This document shows, one piece after another, positions 26,183-33,158 of a stretch of DNA of 38,334 bases. Source of the stretch: an uncultured Clostridia bacterium (GTDB lineage: Bacteria; Bacillota; Clostridia; TANB77; SIG350); contig CALYAQ010000027.1 in NCBI GenBank assembly GCA_944393615.1, positions 1-38,334 on the forward strand, written 5' to 3'. The notes beneath the pieces were generated by a model, which had not been told where the DNA came from, searched no databases, and saw only the letters and a list, made by a program, of their open reading frames with translations. Every line of letters begins with the position of its first letter. The stretch's first letter is position 1. The position numbers and the translations under genes are program-made.

Positions 26183-26660
26183 TATTTCCACCTCCACAAT
26201 TTTTAACAATATGCTCTTTTATAGCATCATTTATTTTTTTCTTAATTTCCTTCTTGTTTTTCTTTAAAGCTGGATACATAAACGGTTGGGCTTTCTGCCC
26301 TCTTGTCCAAATAAAACTTTTTCCACCATCTTTTGTATAGCACCATTTAGTACTTCTATATGATAATGAAAAACCTTTTATTTGGTATTTATAAGTTCCA
26401 TTACCTTTGGGTCCTGTTCCAAATTCAACATAAGATGCATATTCTTTGCTAGTATATACCCTTCCATATACAGTATTATTTTGTTCCTTTACTTCCGGAT
26501 GAATACTACCTCTTAAATCACCAATATTGACTGGACACAACTCTTTCGCTTGTCCTTCAACTAGTAAAGTACAATCTGTTATAACTGGCTTTAAATCAAT
26601 ATTTCCAATTTTATTTAATCTTTCCAATAATCTATCAGTGTTCTTTATCGTTATTCCCAT
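26175..26660 (-). CDS. HK97 gp10-like head-tail completion protein
   Basis: 161 residues. It has the HK97-gp10 pattern: LLVEGQAKELCPVNIGDLRGSIHPEVK (about 31-57) and SKEYASYVEFGTGPKG (about 69-84), then GQKAQPFMYPALKKNKKEI (about 123-141). A Lys-rich tail follows. The family attaches the tail to the head. It overlaps the genes on both sides by a few bases, a sign of translational coupling. Confidence 0.88.
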   Translation of the reverse strand: MGITIKNTDRLLERLNKIGNIDLKPVITDCTLLVEGQAKELCPVNIGDLRGSIHPEVKEQNNTVYGRVYTSKEYASYVEFGTGPKGNGTYKYQIKGFSLSYRSTKWCYTKDGGKSFIWTRGQKAQPFMYPALKKNKKEIKKKINDAIKEHIVKNCGGGNNV

Positions 26661-26998
26661 ACACTACCTATTAACAACAAATGACTATCACTTTCAAATT
26701 TATCTGTAATTTCATATGTTATATCATTGTATGAAATCAATGTAGATAAATTGATTTTATCTTTATTTTCTAACGATGTACTTATAACAACACCAATATT
26801 ATATTCTAGACCATATTCTTCTTTTATTTCTTTGAAATTGGAAAAGGAAACATTACCAATAAATTCATCCATTTTATCGGCACTTTCTACATAATAATCT
26901 CCCTCCGCATCTAGGGTATCTATTTTATTTAAAATAACAATTGACTTATCATAGAAAGTCTTTTCTACTGCCCTTTTAAACGTCTTTGGGATGTACAA
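26651..26998 (-). CDS. Head closure/stopper-like protein
   Basis: 115 residues, beta-rich: FYDKSIVILNKIDTLDAEGDYY, NIGVVISTSLENKD, YNDITYEITDKFESDSHLLLIGSVWE. Its position between connector and gp10-like proteins and its size suit an SPP1 gp16-like head closure knob. The start overlaps the previous gene's end by 23 bases. No decisive motif, so the name rests on position. Confidence 0.6.
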   Translation of the reverse strand: MYIPKTFKRAVEKTFYDKSIVILNKIDTLDAEGDYYVESADKMDEFIGNVSFSNFKEIKEEYGLEYNIGVVISTSLENKDKINLSTLISYNDITYEITDKFESDSHLLLIGSVWE

Positions 26999-27362
26999 CT
27001 TTAATTCTCCTATGACGGCTTAATAAAGATGTAAAACCACTAAATATTTCTTCATCTGATGCGGTTGTAAAATATCTAGTAATTTCATTGGCATATGAAA
27101 CAGATTGACCATTATCTGAAACACTTGATATAGCCTTATCAACTTCTGTGGATAGTTCCATATTATTCAAGCATTTTTTTAAAGAAGTATTAATAATTTG
27201 TGCTAAAATTCGTTCTATTTTTGTTGGTATTTGTTCTGTATTCAAATATAACTGTACTCTATCCAACACCTCATATATTATAAACTCTAGCAAATCATTA
27301 TCCTTAAAATCAGGATTTATTATAGCTAAATATTTCTTTATATTCTCTATGGTTGTATCCAT
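26976..27362 (-). CDS. Head-tail connector protein (gp6/gp15-like)
   Basis: 128 residues, mostly helical: MDTTIENIKKYLAIINPDFKDNDLLEFIIYEVLDRVQLYLN, then a helix with LAQIINTSLKKCL and a loop SYANEITRYFTT. This is the usual size and helical pattern of the HK97 gp6 / SPP1 gp15 connector that adds a ring under the portal. It follows the small post-capsid gene. RBS is GGAGTGATATGAAATG. Confidence 0.7.
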   Translation of the reverse strand: MDTTIENIKKYLAIINPDFKDNDLLEFIIYEVLDRVQLYLNTEQIPTKIERILAQIINTSLKKCLNNMELSTEVDKAISSVSDNGQSVSYANEITRYFTTASDEEIFSGFTSLLSRHRRIKVVHPKDV

Positions 27363-27374
27363 TTCATATCACTC

Positions 27375-27551
27375 CTATTTATTTTCAGAATCTGTATTGT
27401 CTTTAGGAGTATTTTCTTTCGCTCCCTCCCTTTTGGCTTCTTTTACTTTCACTTCTTGCCATATATCTTTTCTTTTTGTGTATTGTTCCACTAATTTTTC
27501 ATTTGTTACATTTTCTATAATACCTGTCTTTACATTTTTAAACTTTCTCAT
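27375..27551 (-). CDS. Small charged protein after the capsid gene
   Basis: 58 residues starting MRKFKNVKTGIIENVTNEK. The ATG at 27551 has AGGAGG nine bases upstream; a longer frame from 27572 lacks a site. The C-terminal half is very polar (KEAKREGAKENTPKDNTDSENK). Short proteins of this kind (MxxFKNxxTG-like) often follow the capsid gene in clostridial phages. Function unknown, perhaps a minor head protein. Confidence 0.65.
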   Translation of the reverse strand: MRKFKNVKTGIIENVTNEKLVEQYTKRKDIWQEVKVKEAKREGAKENTPKDNTDSENK

Positions 27552-27564
27552 AATTAAATACCTC

Positions 27565-28389
27565 CTAAGCAATAAATTTAATTAAATCAGGCATAACTGC
27601 TTTTGTTCCTTTAGAGAAGAACAATTCAATACCAATATCGTTTGATAAAGGAATTTTTTCAACATCATATTCATCTGTTGTTACTAATTGTGCAACAGCA
27701 CCATCTATCATACAAATAGCTGATTTTGTTTGTCTATGATTTGAAAACACTCTTACTTTATGGAACATATCATCTTTTAAGCCAGTTATTGAGTTAGGTA
27801 CACTGTCTATATAGTTTTCTAACTCGCCATATAAAGCTGGAGTTAATGTTAATACTAACATATCTCTATCAACACCATCAACCCAATCATTTACAGTTGT
27901 TTCAACTGCTTGTACTAATGCTTCTATTTTTTGTGCTATTCCTGTAACTGTTTCTGGAAGTGTTATTTCAGTTCCTTCGGCCTCTGCTTTAGCAAAGAAC
28001 TCTCTATCTAAGTAAGCTATCATTTGTTTAGCATGGTTACCTTTTCTCTTTTCAGCCATTCCACTTACACCATGTAACTTGATGTCTTTTTTAGCTACTT
28101 CTTCAACAATTTCCTTGTCTGTATCAACATTAACAACTACTTTACCAGTATTTTTAATTTTTTCTCCTTGTTGATTTGTTCTTGCTGTTCCTAAATCGTT
28201 GATTTGTGCATTTTTAAATCTATCGATTTCTACTGAACCTGTTGCAGGGTCACCACTATAGTTTTTGTTTTTAATTTGCTCTGATATAGCACTTTTTTGA
28301 ACTGTTTCAATTACGCCAGCATATGTTTCTGCTAACTTATCTTTCTCTTCATCACTTATATAAATACTTAATGCATCTTGTCTTGCCAT
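27565..28389 (-). CDS. Major capsid protein (HK97-like fold)
   Basis: 274 residues. No long N-terminal scaffold domain; a separate scaffold gene is upstream. Features include the N-arm with EVAKKDIKLHGVSGMAEKRKG, AYLDREFFAKAEAEG (about 124-138), WVDGVDRDMLVLTLTPALYGELENYID (about 168-194) and the C-terminal beta strand GIELFFSKGTKAVMPDLIKFIA. Together these are typical of small HK97-fold capsids in clostridial siphophages. It lies after the scaffold and before the small head gene, with GGAGAG upstream. Confidence 0.88.
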   Translation of the reverse strand: MARQDALSIYISDEEKDKLAETYAGVIETVQKSAISEQIKNKNYSGDPATGSVEIDRFKNAQINDLGTARTNQQGEKIKNTGKVVVNVDTDKEIVEEVAKKDIKLHGVSGMAEKRKGNHAKQMIAYLDREFFAKAEAEGTEITLPETVTGIAQKIEALVQAVETTVNDWVDGVDRDMLVLTLTPALYGELENYIDSVPNSITGLKDDMFHKVRVFSNHRQTKSAICMIDGAVAQLVTTDEYDVEKIPLSNDIGIELFFSKGTKAVMPDLIKFIA

Positions 28390-28414
28390 TTTACATCTCT
28401 CCTTTTAATAAATT

Positions 28415-28939
28415 TTAAAAAGCTGATGATATTTTTTTCTTTTCATCAGCATTACCATTACCTTGAGAAAAATCCCTTGGTGGATTACCTTTTAATTTTC
28501 CAGCAACTCCATCTTCAACAGATTTATTATATACCTTGACTAGCTTTTCTATATTTTCATTAGTTATTTTTTCATCTAAATCAACTATAAAATCTGCTAA
28601 TTCTGTTGGTACGTTTTTCTCTCTTAAACTTTCTTGTACTGAAATTCTCCTTTCACGTAAAGTAATTTCGTCTTCACGTTTTTTGAGTTCAGTTTCTCTT
28701 TTTGCTTTCGCTTCTTTTTCTCTTTCCTCAGCAGTTAATTTAGCTTGTCGCCTTTCCTCTTCAAGTGCATTAGCAATCGCATCTTTGACTGCTTGGTCAT
28801 GCTTTGCTTTTTCCTCGTTTCTGATTTTACCTGCTAAAGCATCCATATCTGCTTGAGTAAAAGTTTTTTCCCCACCATTTGCCCCATCATTAGTTGGTGT
28901 TGGTGTGCCACCAGCTTGGTTATTTTTGTTATCTTCCAT
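28415..28939 (-). CDS. Capsid scaffold protein (DUF4355-like)
   Basis: 174 residues from MEDNKNNQAGG. This start has AAAGGAGG upstream, whereas the longer frame from 28999 has none. There is a polar N-terminus with EKTFTQADMDALAGKIRNEEK (about 23-43), then a long charged coiled coil (QAKLTAEEREKEAKAKRETELKKREDEITLRERR). The C-terminal basic tail probably contacts the capsid. The length and the TFTQADMDAL motif match phage scaffold proteins. It is 25 bases before the capsid gene. Confidence 0.85.
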   Translation of the reverse strand: MEDNKNNQAGGTPTPTNDGANGGEKTFTQADMDALAGKIRNEEKAKHDQAVKDAIANALEEERRQAKLTAEEREKEAKAKRETELKKREDEITLRERRISVQESLREKNVPTELADFIVDLDEKITNENIEKLVKVYNKSVEDGVAGKLKGNPPRDFSQGNGNADEKKKISSAF

Positions 28940-28988
28940 TTTAGATAACCTCCTTTCGGTTTTACGCCCCTCGGCTAATTTTATGTAT

Positions 28989-29013
28989 AAAAAAAACACT
29001 CTTTTAAAAGTGT
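28989..29013 (-). terminator. Intrinsic terminator inside the structural operon
   Basis: ACACT (28996-29000) pairs with AGTGT (29009-29013) around CTTTTAAA; on the minus strand it ends in seven T. It lies between the 52-residue gene and the scaffold gene, so it would cut or reduce transcription from the portal-MuF side into the capsid genes. Confidence 0.55.
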
Positions 29014-29045
29014 CTTAATTATCAATATTAAATTTAAAAATTAAT

Positions 29046-29204
29046 TTATTTCAGAACCTCTAATACATCTGAACGTTCAATTGTCTCAGTTTCTGGAGCA
29101 GTATCTGTAAATTCAACTTCTAATCCTGTATCATCCAATAATAACATTACTGTTCCCTCTCTACCATCTTTAGTTTTTATTCTATCACATTCTTTAATTT
29201 CCAT
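29046..29204 (-). CDS. Candidate immunity protein for the MuF toxin domain (DUF4926/KOW-like)
   Basis: 52 residues, MEIKECDRIKTKDGREGTVM to SDVLEVLK. The GREGTVMLLLDDTGLEVEF core is a small beta-barrel pattern like DUF4926 or KOW-type domains. The ATG at 29204 overlaps the last 11 bases of the MuF gene, so translation is coupled, and a terminator follows. I recall DUF4926 genes next to DUF6883 genes in bacterial genomes; the MuF C-terminus here looks DUF6883-like. Immunity is an inference from this arrangement; a minor structural protein is the alternative. Confidence 0.55.
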   Translation of the reverse strand: MEIKECDRIKTKDGREGTVMLLLDDTGLEVEFTDTAPETETIERSDVLEVLK

Positions 29205-30753
29205 ATTTCAATTCACTCTCCTTTAACTCGTTAATATATACACTCGATAATTTATATTCATTATTCATAAATCTGCTACCAATGGTTACTTTAGCTTGTC
29301 TACCTTTTAAACCTTTTATAACCATGTTTACTTCATATTTTTGTCCATACTTATCTTCACCTTTAAATCGCTTTGGATATTTACTTATATTTTCTTTTAA
29401 TAAAGCATCAAATTGCTTATAATTATCCTTATTATATCCTAAAATTTTATCAATTAATTCTCCTTTGATTAATCCATCTTTATTTTCACCATCAAAAAGA
29501 TATTTAGTATATTTTTCTTCAGCAATATTAATATTTTTAACAACATTTTGAGGATTTTGTATTACTTCATTTCTTAACTTATAGTTATATTTAGTTAATT
29601 TATACTCATTAGTATTATTATACTTTATTTCTTGCCATTCTTCAATGGTTTCAGGCATATTATCTTTATCCAATACTTTTAAATATTTTTCGTATTGCTC
29701 TATGTCTTTCTTTAAATTAGCTTGTTTTTTACTCTCTACTGCTAAAGTTCCTTGTCCATATTTATTATCAACATATACTCTCCATTGCTCATAATTCATA
29801 TTATCAATATATTCAATTTCACCAGTAACAGGATTCTTTGCCCTACGTTTTAGCATTTTTTCTTCTTCTGCACCAAGATATCCTCTGGTTGTGCTTCTAC
29901 AATTAGGATGTAATGGTGGATAGTTAACACCAGTTTTCTTATCTTTAAAATCGTATATCTTTCCATCATGGCTTTGACATTTTTCACTTGTGCGATTATC
30001 TAATGTAGCAACGAAAACGTATTTTTCAACACCTAACTCTTTATAAGCTAAAGCTTCTGCTTCTGCATTAAAATGGTTTGTTTCTGTTCTTATAAGTCTT
30101 TCAGCAAAGTATTCACTAACATTAAATGCTTTTTGAATCTCTGATATTGTTTTACTCATACTTTGTCCACTTATTAAAGCACCTCCTAAAATCTCACTAG
30201 TTTTATCTGCAAGTATATCTGTATTATTCCATATCCTTTCAGAATAATTACCACCGTGCCATTTTTCTTTTAACAAAACCTCAACTGTTTTTAAATCTAA
30301 AACATTAAAAGCAAAATCATAACCCAATCCTATTTGCGTATCATATATTGTTTTATTATAACTTTGATTTATAACACCTGCATAATGCCCATAAACAGTT
30401 CCTAACTCTTCTTTATATACTTCTTTAGCTATAGCATACAATTGTCCTTGCAATTGTTCTAATCTATTTATTCTAGCCTTATAATTGTCTTGTACATATT
30501 TTTTCAAACCTTTTCCTTCTAACGTTTTCCAAAATTTATCTGTTTCTTTTTTGGAAAGCAATGTTTTTAATGTATGTATATCTAATCCTGTTTCCTTGCT
30601 ATAATTCTTATAAATATTTGCTATTTGCTTCTTTATGTTTCTATTAGCTCGAGCATATATCTTTTTAATTCTTTTAATATATTCTTCTGTTTCTTTTTCT
30701 GCATCGTTCAAGCGTCTTAATGCTCTTTCATCCCAGTATTTTTCAGTTGCCAT
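29194..30753 (-). CDS. MuF minor head protein with C-terminal toxin-like domain
   Basis: 519 residues. The helical N-terminal portion (1-200) is followed by the MuF core at about 215-295 (RLIRTETNHFNAEAEALAYK, LDNRTSEKCQSHDGK, PPLHPNCRSTTRGYLG). The core is a conserved head component near the portal. A second domain at about 408-505 (EEKYTKYLFDGENKDG, ILGYNKDNYKQFDALLKENISKYP, YGQKYEVNMVIKGLKGR) resembles DUF6883-like toxin domains found at the C-terminus of MuF polymorphic toxins. Such fusions can be delivered with phage DNA. The gene is three bases from portal and overlaps a 52-codon gene. The MuF assignment is firm; toxin activity is inferred. Confidence 0.82.
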   Translation of the reverse strand: MATEKYWDERALRRLNDAEKETEEYIKRIKKIYARANRNIKKQIANIYKNYSKETGLDIHTLKTLLSKKETDKFWKTLEGKGLKKYVQDNYKARINRLEQLQGQLYAIAKEVYKEELGTVYGHYAGVINQSYNKTIYDTQIGLGYDFAFNVLDLKTVEVLLKEKWHGGNYSERIWNNTDILADKTSEILGGALISGQSMSKTISEIQKAFNVSEYFAERLIRTETNHFNAEAEALAYKELGVEKYVFVATLDNRTSEKCQSHDGKIYDFKDKKTGVNYPPLHPNCRSTTRGYLGAEEEKMLKRRAKNPVTGEIEYIDNMNYEQWRVYVDNKYGQGTLAVESKKQANLKKDIEQYEKYLKVLDKDNMPETIEEWQEIKYNNTNEYKLTKYNYKLRNEVIQNPQNVVKNINIAEEKYTKYLFDGENKDGLIKGELIDKILGYNKDNYKQFDALLKENISKYPKRFKGEDKYGQKYEVNMVIKGLKGRQAKVTIGSRFMNNEYKLSSVYINELKESELKYGN

Positions 30754-30756
30754 ACA

Positions 30757-31965
30757 CTACACCTCTATTTCCACATCCTCCTCATCATTTGTATCTGGTA
30801 TTTGACTTTGAATAAAATTATTTACGTATGGAAGTGTAGGTTTATTCTCATCTTCTTTTTGTTTTGCTTCCACAGTTTCTTTTGCATTTTTTATAAATGA
30901 TAATTGCGCAATTAAAGTTTCTGTATCAACATAGTCAGCCAAATTATTTATCATTTGAGATATTTCAAAATCATTGCTTGGTAGATTACGTTTAAATATT
31001 GCATCAACTTCTTCTACTGGTACTTTTTGCATTTGAGATTTTGAAACTAAAAAAGAGTTGTAAAGTTTAAACCTTTCCATCAACCCTTTTTCTAAATATC
31101 TTTCTTTGTTTTTTATATTTTGTTCAAATGCTAATAATTTGTATCTAATAGCTACACCACTTGAATTTCCCACAAAGTTTTCATCTGACATATTAGGTGT
31201 CATGCTAATTTTATGTATGTCTTTTTCAAGATTTTGCCTTAATATATCAACATCATTTTCTTGCAACGTCTTTACTAAGTATTCTACTTTGCCATCTCCT
31301 GGTATATTAGCAAGCATTCTGCTGTCACTTAACATTTCTGCTTGTTCTTCATCAAAATCCATTCCATACAAACAAAGAATAGCATCAACCAATTGCTCCT
31401 TGTCATTGATTCTATCACTTTGTAGCAAGTTATATGCATCGATTAAACTTATTACTGTCTCGAAATCTCCTAATATTTCAGGATTATTTCGATATTCAAT
31501 AATAGGAACATCACCAAAAGTATGTGGTTTACTTTCTCCTTCTTGTTTCAAGCTCTTACTATAACTTTTATATTGCCTTATTTCTTTCTTATCACAATAA
31601 ATAATCTCATAATACTTAAATGTTTCTCCTTCATAAATCGGTCTATATATCAATCCAAACAATTTGTTATGTTCAACCGTATCATCATATACTACAATTG
31701 CATTTCTATTATCTATTTCGCAACTTCTTGGCTCAGCATCTTCATTTGCAAACACATATTCATAACTTCTTCCAAATATACTTAAATCTTTTGCAATTTC
31801 ATTATCAAGATCATTTATTGTTTGTTTCTTATATTCATTTAGCAACGCCATTATATCATGTTTTTTGTCAGTTTGATATTCAACTGGATTACCTAATAAG
31901 TAACCCACATTTGTATCTGTTATATATTTAGCATGATTTATTATAACTTTGTTGTTTTTTAACAT
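30757..31965 (-). CDS. Portal protein (SPP1 gp6-like), short N-terminus
   Basis: 402 residues. The family segment NNKVIINHAKYITDTNVGYLLGNPVEY occurs at residues 3-29. In complete homologues it is preceded by about 40-60 residues (helical start with a GxHxIxxR-type motif), which are absent here; an in-frame TGA lies four codons upstream of the ATG. The core (IGTPRSYEYVFAN-like, LIDAYNLLQSDRINDKEQLVDAILCLYG, GNSSGVAIRYKLLAFEQ) is complete. Portals form the dodecameric ring for DNA entry. The ATG overlaps the stop of a 30-codon ORF (ATGTTAA). Truncation by deletion is the likely cause. Confidence 0.88.
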   Translation of the reverse strand: MLKNNKVIINHAKYITDTNVGYLLGNPVEYQTDKKHDIMALLNEYKKQTINDLDNEIAKDLSIFGRSYEYVFANEDAEPRSCEIDNRNAIVVYDDTVEHNKLFGLIYRPIYEGETFKYYEIIYCDKKEIRQYKSYSKSLKQEGESKPHTFGDVPIIEYRNNPEILGDFETVISLIDAYNLLQSDRINDKEQLVDAILCLYGMDFDEEQAEMLSDSRMLANIPGDGKVEYLVKTLQENDVDILRQNLEKDIHKISMTPNMSDENFVGNSSGVAIRYKLLAFEQNIKNKERYLEKGLMERFKLYNSFLVSKSQMQKVPVEEVDAIFKRNLPSNDFEISQMINNLADYVDTETLIAQLSFIKNAKETVEAKQKEDENKPTLPYVNNFIQSQIPDTNDEEDVEIEV

Positions 31966-32051
31966 TCTTGATATGGCTCAATCAAAATATGTTGTACCCC
32001 GTTTCTTTCTATTAATTCTTTTAACAATTCTCTTGTTTTAGTTTCTTCCAT
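31959..32051 (-). CDS. 30-codon ORF at the apparent deletion junction
   Basis: MEETKTRELLKELIERNGVQ then HILIEPYQEC, stop overlapping the portal start. AGGAGGAAGAGGG lies upstream, a very strong ribosome site. It could be the N-terminus of an early gene whose remainder was lost, now coupled to the portal, or a genuine small regulator. No family recognised. Confidence 0.5.
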   Translation of the reverse strand: MEETKTRELLKELIERNGVQHILIEPYQEC

Positions 32052-32082
32052 CCCTCTTCCTCCTTTCTATCGTTTTGTTGTG

Positions 32083-32097
32083 TTTGCGTTTCGCAAA
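32083..32097. promoter_or_regulatory. Repressor operator, copy 1
   Basis: TTTGCG-TTT-CGCAAA, perfect arms. Identical to the copy at 32343-32357. It lies between the cro-like stop and the 30-codon ORF, so it could also repress the structural operon. Confidence 0.65.
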
Positions 32098-32104
32098 TGA
32101 CAGT

Positions 32105-32323
32105 TTAAAAAAAATATATTCCAACATTTTCTTTACTTATCCCTACAAATTTACATATTTTATTAGCTTCTAATATATCAAATACTGTCTTTCCGTTTAT
32201 CTTGTTTGATACTGCACTAATTGATATTTTCAGGTGTTTAGCCAATATTTCATAATTTATTTTTCTTTCTCTCAAAATACCTTTCAACTCTACCAATTCT
32301 CTATATTTTTGAACTTTTGCCAT
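32105..32323 (-). CDS. Cro-like XRE-family regulator
   Basis: 72 residues starting MAKVQKYRELVELKGILRER. This ATG has GAGGTG upstream; the longer frame from 32356 begins inside the operator. A helix-turn-helix is visible at about 23-45 (YEILAKHLKISISAVSNKINGK). Small size, opposite orientation to the S24 repressor and an operator at its promoter make it the Cro counterpart of the switch. In a complete phage it would be followed by early genes; here the 30-codon ORF and the portal follow. Confidence 0.8.
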   Translation of the reverse strand: MAKVQKYRELVELKGILRERKINYEILAKHLKISISAVSNKINGKTVFDILEANKICKFVGISKENVGIYFF

Positions 32324-32342
32324 AAAATTCACCTCTTTTCTT

Positions 32343-32389
32343 TTTGCGTTTCGCAAATATAATATATAACAACTATTTTATTTTGTCAA
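32343..32389 (-). promoter_or_regulatory. Early (P_R-like) promoter with operator copy 2
   Basis: On the minus strand TTGACA (32389-32384), 17-base spacer, TATATT (32366-32361). The operator TTTGCGAAACGCAAA covers 32357-32343, from just after the -10 into the leader of the cro-like gene. Repressor bound here should stop transcription into cro and everything behind it. Confidence 0.75.
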
Positions 32390-32419
32390 TAGCTTTTTGC
32401 AAAAAAAATAAAAAAATTA

Positions 32420-32449
32420 GTTGCAAAACGAAAAAAGTTATTGTATAAT
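32420..32449 (+). promoter_or_regulatory. Repressor promoter with degenerate operator copy 3
   Basis: TTGCAA (32421-32426), 17-base spacer, TATAAT (32444-32449). A degenerate form of the operator (GTTGCAAAACGAAAA, 32420-32434) overlaps the -35 box. This arrangement predicts that the repressor represses itself at high level. Confidence 0.6.
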
Positions 32450-32474
32450 ATAGTTTGAAAGGAGAAATGATAAA

Positions 32475-33131
32475 TTGAATGAAGAAATTATTTTAAAAAA
32501 ATTTGCTGAAAGATTTTATAATCTTATAAAAGAAGAAGACACAGATATTGCAAAATTAGCTGAAAAAATAGGTATAAAAAGCAAATCAACTATTTATAGA
32601 TATATGAATGGAGAAATGTCGCCTAAAATATCAACAGTTAAATACATAGCTGAATACTTTAATATTAACCCTACTTGGCTTATGGGATACGATGTCCCAA
32701 TGAAAGACAATATTAATACCAACTTAGATGTGATTTCTGCAATAGAAATACCTATTTTAGGCAAAATATCTGCTGGACTTCCCTTATTTGCAGAAGAACA
32801 TTTAGAAGGTAAAGCTTATGCACCAGCAAATCTAATTAAACCAGGATATGAATATTTTTATTTAAAAGTAAAAGGCGATAGTATGAATTTAAAATTCAAC
32901 GAAGGAGATATCGTTCTTGTGCAAAAACAAGAAACATTAGAAAATGGGCAAATAGGTGTAATTAGAGTAAACGGTTATGATGCAACAATAAAAAAATATA
33001 GGCTTGAAAATGGACTAATTATACTTGAGCCTATGTCAACTAACACTGAACATAGAACACAAATATATAATCCCCAAGAAATAGAAATTGCTATAATTGG
33101 TAAAGCTATTTCTTATCAAGGGAATTTATAA
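32475..33131 (+). CDS. CI-type repressor, XRE domain plus S24 (LexA-like) autoprotease
   Basis: 218 residues. HTH domain at about 20-60 (DIAKLAEKIGIKSKSTIYRYMNGEMSPKISTVKYIAEYF). S24 domain from about 90: cleavage site Ala100-Gly101 (KISAGLP), nucleophile Ser136 (KGDSMN) and Lys173 (ATIKKY). This predicts self-cleavage with RecA on DNA damage. The start is TTG at 32475, ten bases after AAGGAG; the only nearby ATG codons are out of frame. First gene of the lysogeny operon, and divergent from the cro-like gene. Confidence 0.92.
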   Translation: MNEEIILKKFAERFYNLIKEEDTDIAKLAEKIGIKSKSTIYRYMNGEMSPKISTVKYIAEYFNINPTWLMGYDVPMKDNINTNLDVISAIEIPILGKISAGLPLFAEEHLEGKAYAPANLIKPGYEYFYLKVKGDSMNLKFNEGDIVLVQKQETLENGQIGVIRVNGYDATIKKYRLENGLIILEPMSTNTEHRTQIYNPQEIEIAIIGKAISYQGNL

Positions 33132-33158
33132 ATATAAAAAAGAGAGGATGATTTTAAA

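Noticed and set aside
28940-28999. Longer start of the scaffold gene
   Set aside because: The ATG at 28939 has AAAGGAGG upstream; the extension overlaps a terminator and has no ribosome site.
15833-32051. Gene transfer agent or tailocin
   Set aside because: Head genes are present, so not a tailocin; an integrase, att sites and repressor make a deleted prophage more likely than a GTA.
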